Source: Streptomyces pacificus
GTDB lineage: Bacteria > Actinomycetota > Actinomycetes > Streptomycetales > Streptomycetaceae
NCBI RefSeq assembly: GCF_011766325.1
Contig: NZ_BLLG01000006.1
Span: 186,001 to 250,000 of the forward strand
DNA length: 64,000 nt
Direction of reading: 5' to 3'
The notes beneath the pieces were generated by a model, which saw nothing but the letters and a program-made list of their open reading frames with translations, searched no databases and was not told the DNA's origin. The translations under genes and the position numbers were made by a program. Shown piece after piece: positions 24,875 to 33,820 of this stretch (its first letter is position 1; each line of letters starts with the position of its first letter).

Positions 24875-25927
24875 ATGTTCCATCCGCTCCGGGTCAGCGA
24901 GGTCGAACAACTGACTGACGACTCCGTGGCCGTGACCCTCACGGTGCCCCCCGGGCTCCGCGAGGCCTTCCGCCACACACCGGGCCAGCACATCGCCGTG
25001 CGGCGCACGGGGGCACACGGCGAGGAGATCCGCCGCACCTACTCGATCTGCTCACCGGCCGCCCAGGCCGGGGAGGAAGGCGTGCTGCGGGTGGGCATCA
25101 GGCTGGTCGAAGGCGGTGAGTTCTCGAGCTACGCCCACAAGGAGCTGTCGGCCGGTGACACGCTCGACGTCATGCGGCCTACGGGCCGGTTCGTCCTGGA
25201 GCCGCGCGCCGGGCGTTTCGCGGCCGTGGTCGGCGGCAGCGGCATCACCCCGGTGCTGTCGATCGCGTCGACGCTGCTCACGAGGGAGCCGGAGGCCCGG
25301 TTCTGTCTGGTCCGCAGCGACCGTACGGCGGCGTCGACGATGTTCCTGGACGAGGTGGCCGACCTCAAGGACCGCTATCCGGACCGCTTTCAGCTGGTGA
25401 CAGTGCTCTCCCGGGAGGAGCAGCAGACCGGCCTGGCCTCGGGCCGGCTCGACGAGGCGCGGCTGACGGCTCTGCTGCCGGTGCTCATCGATGTGCCGGA
25501 GACGGACGGCTGGTTCCTCTGCGGGCCGTACGGACTGGTGCAGGGCGCCGAACGGGCACTGCGCGGGTTGGGCGTCCAGCGAAGCCGCATCCATGAGGAG
25601 ATCTTCCATGTCGAGGACGTGCCCGCGCCCGCTCCGGTCGCGGCCCCGGCGCACAGCAGACTGACGGCGAGGCTGGACGGCCGCTCCGGTTCCTGGCCGG
25701 TGGAGGAGGGCGATTCGCTGCTGGAGACGGTGCTGCGCGCCCGCAGCGACGCCCCGTACGCCTGCAAGGGAGGCGTGTGCGGGACATGCAGGGCGTTTCT
25801 GGTCTCCGGTGAGGTCCGGATGGACCGGAACTTCGCGCTGGAGGAGGAGGAAACGAAGGCGGGCTATGTGCTGGCCTGCCAGTCCCATCCGGTCACATCG
25901 GAGGTGGAGCTGGACTTCGACCGCTGA
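24875..25927 (+). CDS. paaE: PaaE, NADPH-dependent reductase of the epoxidase
   Basis: 350 aa. The N-terminal ferredoxin-reductase part has an FAD-binding RRTYSICS motif and GGSGITPVLSIASTLL for NADP binding. The C-terminal plant-type [2Fe-2S] ferredoxin holds CKGGVCGTCRAF and a final LACQS Cys. It passes electrons to PaaA. Last gene of paaABCDE, with the start ATG touching the paaD stop. Confidence 0.94.
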   Translation: MFHPLRVSEVEQLTDDSVAVTLTVPPGLREAFRHTPGQHIAVRRTGAHGEEIRRTYSICSPAAQAGEEGVLRVGIRLVEGGEFSSYAHKELSAGDTLDVMRPTGRFVLEPRAGRFAAVVGGSGITPVLSIASTLLTREPEARFCLVRSDRTAASTMFLDEVADLKDRYPDRFQLVTVLSREEQQTGLASGRLDEARLTALLPVLIDVPETDGWFLCGPYGLVQGAERALRGLGVQRSRIHEEIFHVEDVPAPAPVAAPAHSRLTARLDGRSGSWPVEEGDSLLETVLRARSDAPYACKGGVCGTCRAFLVSGEVRMDRNFALEEEETKAGYVLACQSHPVTSEVELDFDR

Positions 25928-25962
25928 CGCACCATTCCCTTCCCCGCCCCTCTGGCCTATCT

Positions 25963-25975
25963 TGACGACCCGTCA
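25963..25975. promoter_or_regulatory. Inverted repeat before the acyl-CoA dehydrogenase
   Basis: TGACG-ACC-CGTCA, 75 bases before the start. Perfect 5-base arms in the only intergenic space between paaE and the dehydrogenase; a possible operator. Confidence 0.35.
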
Positions 25976-26050
25976 GATAACTGGTGGGGAACTCGGAGTG
26001 CGGACGACCACACCGTCGGGTCGATCCGGTGCACAGGAGGGGACTGGGCT

Positions 26051-27208
26051 GTGGACTTCACCTTCACCGAGGAGCAGCAAGCGGCCGTCGAGGCGGCCAG
26101 GGCGGTCTTCTCGGGCGTTGTGCCCGACGCGGTACCGAGCCCTGCCCTCACCGCCGGCACCGTGGCGGACGACATCGACCGGGCACTCTGGGCCAGGCTG
26201 GCCACCGCCGACCTGCTGAGCCTGGTCCTCGGCCCCGAACACGGCGGCGCCGGTCTCGACCCGGTCGCCCTCTGCCTGGTGCTGCGGGAATCGGCGAGAG
26301 TGCTGGCGCGGGTGCCGCTGCTGGAGACGGGCGCGGTCGCAGCGGCCGTTCGGCGCTTCGGCGCCCCCGAGTGCGCCTCACGACTGCTGCCGCGGGTCGG
26401 CCGGGGCGAAGTCGTCCTGACGGCCGCCGCCAGCGGACGCACCGGCCACGACCCGGCCGAGCTCGCCGTCAGCGCCCGCCGCGCCCCCGGCGACGGCGCC
26501 TGGCTCCTGGACGGGGTCCAGACCGCCGTGCCGTGGGGGCAGTGCGCGGATCTGATCGCCGTGCCGGCACACGCCGAGGACGGCCGCGCCGTGATCGCCC
26601 TCGTCCCGCGGATCCGGGACGGGTTGTCACTCACCGGGCAGGTCTCCACCAGTGGAGAACTCCTCGCCGAAATCCGGCTCGACGATGTGCGGATCGACGG
26701 CGACGACGTGATCGACACCGAGGGCTCCTGGGACTGGCTCCGGGACCTGCTCACCACCGGCACCTGCGCACTGGCCCTCGGTCTTGGCGAACAGGTGCTG
26801 TCCATGACCAGCGAGTACACCGGCAAGCGTGAGCAGTTCGGCTTCCCCATCGCCACCTTCCAGGCCGTGGCCGTACAGGCCGCCGACCGGTACATCGATC
26901 TGCGCGCGATGGAGGCGACCCTCTGGCAGGCGGCGTGGCGGCTCGGCGCCCCCGCCGGCGGAAGCGAATCGGTGGGCGGTCCGCTTCCCGTGTCAGGTGA
27001 TGTGGCGGTCGCGAAGATCTGGGCATCCGAGGGAGTGCGCCGGGTCGTCCAGACAGCACAGCATCTGCACGGCGGCTTCGGCTCGGACACCGACTACGCG
27101 CTGCACCGGTACCACGCGTGGGCCAAACAACTGGAGCTGCACCTCGGGCCGGCGGCGGCTCACGAGGAGGCGCTGGGAGAACTGCTCGCGTCGCACCCGC
27201 TCGGCTGA
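26051..27208 (+). CDS. Acyl-CoA dehydrogenase
   Basis: 385 aa from GTG 26051. FAD-dependent acyl-CoA dehydrogenase fold: the N-terminal helical domain FTEEQQAAVEAARAVFSG, the beta domain, and the C-terminal domain with YTGKREQFGFPIATFQAVAVQAADRYID and the Q-LHGGFGSDTDYALHRYHAW active region. The usual catalytic Glu position reads Asp/Tyr here, so the substrate may be atypical. Position after paaE suggests a linked acyl-CoA catabolic role; it has its own inverted repeat and is closed by the hairpin at 27251. Confidence 0.85.
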   Translation: MDFTFTEEQQAAVEAARAVFSGVVPDAVPSPALTAGTVADDIDRALWARLATADLLSLVLGPEHGGAGLDPVALCLVLRESARVLARVPLLETGAVAAAVRRFGAPECASRLLPRVGRGEVVLTAAASGRTGHDPAELAVSARRAPGDGAWLLDGVQTAVPWGQCADLIAVPAHAEDGRAVIALVPRIRDGLSLTGQVSTSGELLAEIRLDDVRIDGDDVIDTEGSWDWLRDLLTTGTCALALGLGEQVLSMTSEYTGKREQFGFPIATFQAVAVQAADRYIDLRAMEATLWQAAWRLGAPAGGSESVGGPLPVSGDVAVAKIWASEGVRRVVQTAQHLHGGFGSDTDYALHRYHAWAKQLELHLGPAAAHEEALGELLASHPLG

Positions 27209-27250
27209 CGGCACCGACACGCCCCCGGGCGGCGCCCTGCCGACCCCGGA

Positions 27251-27277
27251 CAGCAGGCGCCGGAGCGGCGCCTGCTG
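27251..27277 (+). terminator. Terminator after the acyl-CoA dehydrogenase
   Basis: Perfect 11-bp stem CAGCAGGCGCC with complement, 5-base loop GGAGC; 42 bases past the stop. Confidence 0.7.
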
Positions 27278-27366
27278 CCCGCGTCCGGCAGGGCCGGCCC
27301 ATGAGACTTCCGAGGTGATGCACGACTGCCATCAGCCGCGGCCGCGGCACGGCTCAGTCGGGTCCC

Positions 27367-27909
27367 TCACCACTGCCGGTGCACGGCCGCCTTGCCACCG
27401 GTCACCAGGCATGCCGGCGGAACGTCATCGGCCACGACCGCACCGGCGGCAACCACGGCATCACGGCCGATACTGACGCCGGGCAGGATCGTGGCACCGG
27501 CACCGATCCACACGTTCTCCGCGACGTCGATGGGAGCGCCGGTGAGGTACAGCCGCCGCTCCCCGGGGTCAACCGGGTGGCCGCTGGTGATGAACGTGAC
27601 CTTCGGTCCGATCATCACGCGCTCGCCGAGCCGGATGCCGGCATAGTCCAGGAACGTGCAGTTCTGATTGATGAAGACGCGCTCGGCGAGGTCGAGGTTC
27701 AGGCCGTGGTCCGTGTAGAAGGGCGGATAGATCGTGACTCTCGGTGGCAGTGGCTTGCCGAGGATCTCTCCGAACAGTTTCGCCTTGCCCGCCTCGTCTT
27801 CGAAAGGCAGGGCGTTCAGGCGCGAGGTGAGCTCGGTGACCCGCAGGACCCTCTCGGCCATGGCTTGGAACTCGGTGCTGTGGATGCGCATGAGACGGTC
27901 GCTGGACAA
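27367..27909 (-). CDS. Maltose/galactoside-type hexapeptide O-acetyltransferase
   Basis: 180 aa. After a helical N terminus come left-handed beta-helix repeats with the LacA/Maa landmarks: VTIYPPFYTDHGLNLDLAERVFINQNC, FITSGHPVDPGERR (catalytic His), ENVWIGAGATILPGVSIG and DAVVAAGAVV. It acetylates sugars with acetyl-CoA. The end (GGKAAVHRQW) differs from the usual NPAR ending, hinting at C-terminal drift. Confidence 0.87.
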   Translation of the reverse strand: MSSDRLMRIHSTEFQAMAERVLRVTELTSRLNALPFEDEAGKAKLFGEILGKPLPPRVTIYPPFYTDHGLNLDLAERVFINQNCTFLDYAGIRLGERVMIGPKVTFITSGHPVDPGERRLYLTGAPIDVAENVWIGAGATILPGVSIGRDAVVAAGAVVADDVPPACLVTGGKAAVHRQW

Positions 27910-28010
27910 GCCGCGATCCTTTCAAGGGTGCCCGTAGGGACGGGAACGAAGGTGCCCGAGCTCGCTGTTCGGCATCCTCCCCGCCCTCAAGGACGGGTAT
28001 CCCCGGCTCA

Positions 28011-28235
28011 GTGCGTTGTGGATCCCTGTTCAAGCCGCTGCGGCAGATCATCGAGTCGGTCAACGAGACCTTCAGGAGAGGTCTCGACCTCGAACAGCAC
28101 CAAGGACGCACACCCCACGGCGTCATCGCCCGCGTCGTTCAGCGCATACTCACCACCGTGATCTGGCGCAACGGCCGCACCGGACAAGACACCCTCCGCT
28201 CGCTACCGCGCACGATCACCGGCCCCTTGGAATAG
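28011..28235 (+). pseudogene. Transposase C-terminal remnant (IS5-like)
   Basis: A 70-codon fragment whose residues LRQIIESVNETFRRGLDLEQHQGRTPHGVIARVVQRIL are the end of a DDE transposase, in which the sequence ESVN contains the last catalytic Glu. Nothing of the catalytic core precedes it and no terminal repeats are seen, so it is a dead remnant. It lies between the acetyltransferase and the rhodanese, both on the other strand. Confidence 0.65.
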
Positions 28236-28243
28236 CGCAGCTC

Positions 28244-28588
28244 CTAGAGGACGTAGGCATCCTTTCCGCTGTCCGTGACCATGGGACGCCCTGCGGCGTC
28301 CCATGCCTGCATACCGCCCTCGACGTTCACGGCGTCAATGCCCTGCTGCACCAGATACTGGGTGACCTGGGCGGACCGGCCGCCGACCCGGCACATCACA
28401 TAGGCGCGGCGGCCATCGGCCACGGCTTCGGTGACCTCGCCGACGCGGGCCGCGAAGTCGCTGATCGGGACGTGCAGCGCACCCTCGACATGGCCGGCCG
28501 CCCACTCGTCGTGCTCCCGGACATCGAGCACCAGACCGCCGACGGGCACGGAGACGGCGTCCACCGAGGGCAGCGGGGCGAAGTTCAT
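28244..28588 (-). CDS. Rhodanese-domain sulfurtransferase
   Basis: 114 aa. Single rhodanese fold: LVLDVREHDEWAAGHVEGALHVPISDF and the active-site loop VMCRVGGRSAQVTQYL with catalytic Cys, then VNVEGGMQAW. It moves sulfane sulfur in the cytoplasm; the acceptor is unknown. Stands alone. Confidence 0.92.
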   Translation of the reverse strand: MNFAPLPSVDAVSVPVGGLVLDVREHDEWAAGHVEGALHVPISDFAARVGEVTEAVADGRRAYVMCRVGGRSAQVTQYLVQQGIDAVNVEGGMQAWDAAGRPMVTDSGKDAYVL

Positions 28589-28674
28589 GGTTCTGGCCTT
28601 CTCTCGTACCTGGACTCGTACCGGCTCACGCTGGCCGCGGGCGGGCTCGGGCGACCGGGCATCTCTCCGAAAAC

Positions 28675-29613
28675 CTACTGCACCAGTGCGGCCAGCTCGG
28701 ACTCTCGCTCCGCGACCTGGGTCAGCAGCTGCTCCGCGATCTCTTCGAGCAGCCGGTCGGGATCGTCGGGTGCCATCCGCAGCATCGCGCCGATCGCGCT
28801 TTCCTCCAGGTCCTGCGCGACCACGGCCAGCAGTTCCTTGCGCCGCGCGAGCCAGTCCAGGCGGGCGTAGAGCTCCTCGGTCTCGCCCGGGCGTGCCTCC
28901 TGTGGCGCGGGGCCTGCCTCCCACTCCCGGGTGAGCTCCCGCAGCAGCTCCTCGTCCCCTCGCCCATACGCCGCGTTGACCCGGGTGATGAACGCCTCCC
29001 GGCGGGCGCGCTCGGTGTCCTCCTGAGCGAGATCCGGGTGGGCCCTGCGAGCAAGCTCGCGGTAGAGCCTGCGGGCCTCGTCCGTGGGCCGCACCCGCTT
29101 GGGAGGCTGCACCGGCCGATCCGTGAGCATGGCCGCTGCCTCGGCGGACAGGCCCTCGGAGTCGATCCAGTCGTGGAAGAGCTCCTCGACACCGGGCATC
29201 GGCATCACCGCGGCCCGTGCCTCCCGGGCCTTGCGCTGGTCCTCAGGGTCGCCGCTGCGGGCGGCCCTGGCCTCGGCGATGAGCGCGTCGAGCTCGTCCA
29301 GACGCGAGTACATCGGGCCGAGTTTCTGGTGGTGGAGCCGGGAGAAGTTCTCCACCTCGACCCGGAAGGACTCGACCGCGATCTCGAATTCGATCAGGGC
29401 CTGCTCGGCAGCGCGCACGGCCTTCTCCAGCCGGGCCGCGGCACGCACGGACTGATCGGCGGCACCGTCGAGTCCTTCGTCCTCGCCGGGCCCGTCCTCG
29501 CCGGGTTCGTCCTGCACCGTGCGAGCGCTCTGCGCATCGCGTTCGTCCACGGGGTGGCGGTCCTGCTCGTCCTCGTTCCGGGTGGCCGGGCCCCCGGGAG
29601 CGTCCTGAGTCAC
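28675..29613 (-). CDS. J-domain-like coiled-coil protein
   Basis: 312 aa from GTG 29613. An acidic N terminus is followed by a long coiled coil (AVRAAEQALIEFEIAVESFRVEVENF, about residues 65-125). Then comes a J-domain-like helix pair: EARRLYRELARRAHPDLAQEDTERARREAFITRVNAAYGRGDEELL, in which the usual HPD is preserved as AHPDL. The C terminus is again helical and acidic. Probably a DnaK partner or chaperone-like protein; no target visible. Confidence 0.7.
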   Translation of the reverse strand: MTQDAPGGPATRNEDEQDRHPVDERDAQSARTVQDEPGEDGPGEDEGLDGAADQSVRAAARLEKAVRAAEQALIEFEIAVESFRVEVENFSRLHHQKLGPMYSRLDELDALIAEARAARSGDPEDQRKAREARAAVMPMPGVEELFHDWIDSEGLSAEAAAMLTDRPVQPPKRVRPTDEARRLYRELARRAHPDLAQEDTERARREAFITRVNAAYGRGDEELLRELTREWEAGPAPQEARPGETEELYARLDWLARRKELLAVVAQDLEESAIGAMLRMAPDDPDRLLEEIAEQLLTQVAERESELAALVQ

Positions 29614-29671
29614 CCGCCCAGCGTATGGCAGAGCACCGGCCGTCCAGGGCCGCGGACGGACAATGAGTCCG

Positions 29672-29996
29672 TCATACCGCGGGCTCGGCGGATATCCGGC
29701 CGCTGCGGATCGCGGACACCAGATCGGCGTGATCGGCTTCGGTCCTGTCCGCGTAACGCACGGCGAAGCCGGCCACCGCCTCGTCCAGCTCCTCGCTCCT
29801 GCCGCAGTAGCCGGCGACCAGCCGTGGATCGGCGCTGTGCGCGTGCGCCCTGGCCAGCAGCGCACCCGTCATACGGGCGTAGTCATCCACCTCGTCGGAT
29901 GCGAGGGCGGCCGGATCCACGCTTCCCTTCCGGTTGCGGAACTGCCGCACCTGGAAAGGCCTGCCCTCCACCGCCGTCCAGCCGAGCAGCCATTCG
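29672..29996 (-). pseudogene. 3' fragment of DUF2252 gene split by element 2
   Basis: The last ~107 codons of a DUF2252 protein (WLLGWTAVEGRPFQVRQFRNRKGSVD through the stop). The matching first part is at 35987-37122 on the same strand. Joining at the shared CGA gives the continuous reading V-S-E-W-L-L-G-W. The frame runs on to the right into element 2 but without a family N terminus. Confidence 0.85.
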
Positions 29997-30206
29997 ACTA
30001 CAGCACATAAGGCGCTGTGAGCTGGGCACACGAAGACCCCGCCCGGCAGCGTGTTTGCGGACAGACAGCCGGACGGGGCTATACGCCACGGTACCGGGTC
30101 GGGGCACGTGGAAGCCCCACCCCTGCGCCACAGGGGCAGCACACGAACGGGACGGGGCCGACACGCTGAGCCGTCTTGCTCGCCGTCGCTCAGCGGGCCG
30201 GGGCTT

Positions 30207-30401
30207 CTAGCGTCCGCGGCCAGCACCACACCGGTAGCACCGGCACGGGGGCCATGCTGAGGACAGCAGCGGAGGTAGGTCGTCCGAGCTACACACGGTC
30301 CGCTCAGGGCCGAACGTCCGCCCACTGTCCCGAGACACCCGCAGGGTCAGTAACGGCCGCCCGGCGTCCCCAGGGGCGCTTCCGCCCTTACGGGGGATCA
30401 C
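30207..30401 (-). CDS. Small Cys-rich protein of element 2
   Basis: 64 aa from GTG 30401, overlapping the stop of the preceding gene (GTGA). TLRVSRDSGRTFGPERTV, then SSAWPPCRCYRCGAG near the end gives three Cys in CRCYRC. The type is common in Streptomyces next to XRE regulators; function unknown. Confidence 0.6.
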   Translation of the reverse strand: MIPRKGGSAPGDAGRPLLTLRVSRDSGRTFGPERTVCSSDDLPPLLSSAWPPCRCYRCGAGRGR

Positions 30402-30598
30402 CGGTGTCCCTCCGGGTGGCGTCGCATGTGGACGTTGCAGTCAGAGACCGTCGTCATGTCGCCCCCAGCGCGGGCACGGTCCCGTACGGCAGCGAGTTCC
30501 GCGCAACCGGGACACCCCTCGACCGGTGTCGGTTCCGGCTCCAGGCGCAACGGCAGATCAAGCGGTGACGTGCTGTATCGCGTGGGTTCGGTGGTCAT
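30398..30598 (-). CDS. Small CxxC protein of element 2
   Basis: 66 aa. CPGCAELAAVRDRARAGGDM, then TTVSDCNVHMRRHPEGHR: a CxxC pair and a terminal Cys/His-rich part that could form a zinc site. Related in pattern to the protein at 5605-5841 in element 1. Downstream of the XRE/TPR gene. Confidence 0.68.
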   Translation of the reverse strand: MTTEPTRYSTSPLDLPLRLEPEPTPVEGCPGCAELAAVRDRARAGGDMTTVSDCNVHMRRHPEGHR

Positions 30599-30676
30599 GC
30601 CACTCGACGCTAGAGACGCTGCCAACCAGCCACAATGGCAGTCCTGTTGAAGATCAACGAGAAGTGCCACAAGGTG

Positions 30677-31858
30677 TCACAGAGGCAGTCCCACGGTGTC
30701 CGCGAGCGAGCGCATGTCATCGGTCAGTGTCCGGCGCTTGCTGATGACTCGCCCGAGGATGTCGCGGGCGTACCGCTGATTCGGGAGCCACTGCGGGGAA
30801 GCGTCACGGATGTTCGCCATGATCGCTACAGCCTCGGCGTACTGTCGTGTCTTGGTGTGCGCGTCGGCCACGTCAAGCAAGTGGCGATTGCGGTTGTTGG
30901 ACGTGGGCCGTAGCCCCCCAGCCGGAACGTTCGCGGCAAGCCTGAGCACCACATCTGGCCGGTCAATGATCATCGCATTCTCAGTCCGCTTGAGAGCCAC
31001 TGTGACCGGACCGAAGGTGCGTAGGAAGTCCTCACCGGGCGCGAACTCCCGTCCCATGGCTACGGCGGCAGAGTGAGCCAGCCTCAGCGCGTCCTCAGCC
31101 TCCCCCGCGCGGTTGTCTCGTACGGCAGCAGCAGACACACGCAGCAGTAGCCAACCCCACGCGCTAAGTTCAGCAGGGGTCGCACGGGAGAGGCGGGGCT
31201 CTGTGTCGTCTGCCCACCGGGTAGCCAACTCCCGCGCTTCGCTGAGCTTGCCCTGTCGCAGTAGCAGCCAACACATGGTGTTCACCGTGGCCGCACCCTG
31301 TAGACGGTCCGCAGCGCCGTCCAATGCAGCGTCTAGGCACCCCTCAGCCGCTTCAAACTGTCGGGTCTGAGTCAGTAGCCACCCCGTGAGTTGCAAGAGC
31401 CGTACCCGAACGGCGCGCCCCTCGGGGTCGAGCTGAGCCACAGTGTCAGCGTCCCGCAGCAGAGGGGGGAGGATCAGCCCCAGCTCAGTGAAACGGTCGC
31501 TAGAGAACATGGGTAGCGCGGCGTCCAGCGCGTCACGCACCCCTTCAACGGTCGGCGGTTCCTCTAGTTCGGCAGCGTCCCTCAGCGGGGCTGTCAGCGC
31601 CTGCCTAACGGGTGCCCACTGATCAAGGGTGGCGATGCTCGCCCCATCCTCCGTCGACTCAGCCACAAGGCGCATGGTCGGCACCCTGAGCGACGCAGCC
31701 AGCCGACGCACAGTCTCTAGGCGCGCGTCTTGCCGCTCGCCCTGTTCAAGCTTTCGAATCAGCGACAGAGAGACACCAGACCTACGGGCTAGCTCTTGCT
31801 GCGTCATCCCACGACGCTTGCGAACGTCCCTGAGCCGGTCACCCAACTTGGCAGCCAT
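30677..31858 (-). CDS. XRE-family regulator with TPR-like C-terminal domain
   Basis: 393 aa from ATG 31858. HTH: LGDRLRDVRKRRGMTQQELARRSGVSLSLIRKLEQGERQ. The rest is an alpha-helical repeat region (LQLTGWLLTQTRQFEAAEGCLDAAL, LLLRQGKLSEARELATRWAD, EAVAIMANIRD), like the peptide- or ligand-sensing TPR domains of Streptomyces XRE proteins. First gene of the element 2 reverse operon. The ~390-base region to the resolvase stop holds no convincing gene. Confidence 0.82.
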   Translation of the reverse strand: MAAKLGDRLRDVRKRRGMTQQELARRSGVSLSLIRKLEQGERQDARLETVRRLAASLRVPTMRLVAESTEDGASIATLDQWAPVRQALTAPLRDAAELEEPPTVEGVRDALDAALPMFSSDRFTELGLILPPLLRDADTVAQLDPEGRAVRVRLLQLTGWLLTQTRQFEAAEGCLDAALDGAADRLQGAATVNTMCWLLLRQGKLSEARELATRWADDTEPRLSRATPAELSAWGWLLLRVSAAAVRDNRAGEAEDALRLAHSAAVAMGREFAPGEDFLRTFGPVTVALKRTENAMIIDRPDVVLRLAANVPAGGLRPTSNNRNRHLLDVADAHTKTRQYAEAVAIMANIRDASPQWLPNQRYARDILGRVISKRRTLTDDMRSLADTVGLPL

Positions 31859-32253
31859 AGGCTGAGAGTACGCCCGAATGGCGCGGGACAGCATGGCTGT
31901 TGGGCGACCCTGACACCCGTCCAAGGTCAGCGCTGCTATCACGTTCCGGTTCCCGATCGATGCGTTAGGGGGCACTCCCCACCCCTTAACACCCTCGTTC
32001 TCACCCCACCTCAAGGGCGTTTCCCCAGGTCAGCGGCAGATGGGGGCTGGAAACGGCGTCACACCTAGCGCGCGCGTCTCATGCTTGAGCCGGGGTCGCC
32101 AGCGAGGGTTGCCGCTGAACTTTGGCAGCACCCCGCCCCTGGTGTGGTGAAACGGTGGTTCGGAGCCTGTTTCCGTTTTCCTTGTGACTTTCTCAAGGGA
32201 TATCCGAAACAAGGTAAGAACCGCCGTTCCACCGCACCTTGCCCGCTGACGGA
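31859..32253. other. Upstream region of the XRE/TPR gene
   Basis: No gene I can support; only a weak 60-codon reverse frame (32030-32212). Probably holds the XRE promoter; the resolvase ends at its right edge. Confidence 0.5.
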
Positions 32254-32832
32254 CTACTCGGCGTCGCCCAGCGCCCGGTACAGCGTCGCGCGAGACACCC
32301 CAAGAGCCTTGGCCACGGCCGTGACGCTCTCACCCTTCGCGCGGCGCGCCTTGGCCGCAGCCACCTTGTCAGCGTCCATCACCGCCGGGCGTCCGCCCGT
32401 ACGCCCCTGAGCACGGGCAGCAGCCAGACCCGCCCGCGTACGGTCCTTGATCAAGTCCCGCTCGAACTCAGCCATCGCGCCGACCACCTGAAGCATGAGC
32501 CGACCATCGGGAGTAGCGGGGTCGATGTTGGCCAGCGCCCCCGTCAGCACCCGGAAGCCGATACCGCGCTCCCGCAGCGCGTCCACCATCGTCACAAGGT
32601 CGATCAGCGAGCGAGCGAACCGGTCCAGCTTCCACACACACAGGGTGTCCCCCGGACGCAGGTAGTCCAGTGCAGCCGTCAGCTCCGGGCGGTCCGTGTT
32701 CTTCCCGCTCGCCTTGTCAGTGAAGATCCGGGCGCAGCCTGCCTCAGTCAGCGCGTCGTGTTGCATCTGCGCTTCCTGGTCATCGGTGCTGACGCGTGCG
32801 TACCCGATCATGTGTCCCGCGTTCGTGTTCAT
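32254..32832 (-). CDS. Resolvase-type small serine recombinase
   Basis: 192 aa. Catalytic domain: MIGYARVSTDDQEAQ with the nucleophilic Ser, LDRFARSLIDLVTMV and FERDLIKDRTRAGLAAARAQGRTGGRP. The C-terminal HTH of Hin/resolvase (AKGESVTAVAKALGVSRATLYRAL) is complete. It could resolve cointegrates or excise DNA. Its upstream side holds a repeat cluster suited to a res site (32842-32892). Confidence 0.9.
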   Translation of the reverse strand: MNTNAGHMIGYARVSTDDQEAQMQHDALTEAGCARIFTDKASGKNTDRPELTAALDYLRPGDTLCVWKLDRFARSLIDLVTMVDALRERGIGFRVLTGALANIDPATPDGRLMLQVVGAMAEFERDLIKDRTRAGLAAARAQGRTGGRPAVMDADKVAAAKARRAKGESVTAVAKALGVSRATLYRALGDAE

Positions 32833-32841
32833 GGCGAGACT

Positions 32842-32892
32842 GTCTCACAACTCGTCTCAGAACATCAAGGGGTTTGAGTAAGTTCTGAGACG
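32842..32892. repeat. Candidate res site of the resolvase
   Basis: Four GTCTCA/TGAGAC motifs within 110 bases upstream of the resolvase start. An 11-bp perfect inverted pair (CGTCTCAGAAC at 32853, GTTCTGAGACG at 32882) has an 18-base gap, giving a 40-bp site similar in size to res subsites. Confidence 0.5.
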
Positions 32893-33100
32893 GGTTTTGC
32901 TGCAGAGTTTCGGGGCTCTGGAGTGGTCGGCGGGGTCGTCTCAAAAACCATCGTTTGATGGACGCCCCACCGGCGATCACTCAGCGCAACGAGCGGCCCG
33001 CAGAAACAGTCTGATGAACCATCAGAGGGTGTCCCCTCCCACGCGCTCTAGCGACCAGCGGGAAGGGGGTCACCCCCTGGGGTGCACCGACTCACGTGAG

Positions 33101-33820
33101 TCAGTGATCCGTACCCGGCAGCGCCACGCCCCGCCAACCCTCGTAACCCGACAGCTTCCGACGCGCACCAAACCGCTTGTCCATCGCAGCGAACAGAGCA
33201 CGCTTGCCCGTCACCGTGCCCAGCGAACGAGCCAACACCGGCTCCGCCGTCGCGAACGCGATCCACACGGCCGACGTACGCACGTGCACGCCATGAGGCG
33301 CAGCGCCCAGCTTCCGCACCCACGACGCCGGATCGTTCAGCGGCGCGCGGAAGGCATCGAACTGCGAAGCCAGCGACAGAAGTTGAGTAGCCCGCGCGTC
33401 CGATGCCGACTCGACCTCTGACGCCACGTCACGGAGTCGGGTGACCGTGCCAGGCGCAACCTTGATGGGAGCGGGAATCGAGTCCAGCTCCTTGCGTAGC
33501 GCCCCCATAACCTCCGTGAGGCGGTCCTCTTCCGCGTCCGTGACCGCATCAGGCAGAGCGTCCCGAATAGCGTCCATGCGGTCACGCAGCACCCTGCGCC
33601 GTAAGGCGTCCGTCTCCCCAGAGTCCAACGCATCGGCCAGGCCGCGCAGCCACTCACCCATGCCACGCCGGATCAACGGCCAGTCCCGCCACTCCCCGCC
33701 CGGCGTCGTCCACTGCGCCCCCGACCACACGAACGGCACCGGAGCACCCGCCCTACCGACGTGCCATGCCGCCGCTTCCAGCGCAGTGCGCGCCGCCGCA
33801 TCAGCTATGTACTTACTCAC
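33101..33820 (-). CDS. Uncharacterised 239-aa protein of element 2
   Basis: Long helices in the middle (LIRRGMGEWLRGLADALDSGE, LTEVMGALRKELDSIP) and a C-terminal basic part FAAMDKRFGARRKLSGYEGWRGVALPG. The last part resembles the winged-helix end of D5/P4-type replication proteins, in which a short RF-G-K-GW-G pattern occurs, but there is no P-loop or catalytic motif. It may be a truncated replication or accessory protein. The palindrome GACTCACGTGAGTC at 33090-33103 overlaps its stop. Confidence 0.55.
   Translation of the reverse strand: MSKYIADAAARTALEAAAWHVGRAGAPVPFVWSGAQWTTPGGEWRDWPLIRRGMGEWLRGLADALDSGETDALRRRVLRDRMDAIRDALPDAVTDAEEDRLTEVMGALRKELDSIPAPIKVAPGTVTRLRDVASEVESASDARATQLLSLASQFDAFRAPLNDPASWVRKLGAAPHGVHVRTSAVWIAFATAEPVLARSLGTVTGKRALFAAMDKRFGARRKLSGYEGWRGVALPGTDH

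Noticed and set aside
33090..33103. Palindrome GACTCACGTGAGTC as parS or a terminator
   Set aside because: It has the CACGTG centre but differs from parS at four positions, and it is too short for a terminator; left unexplained.
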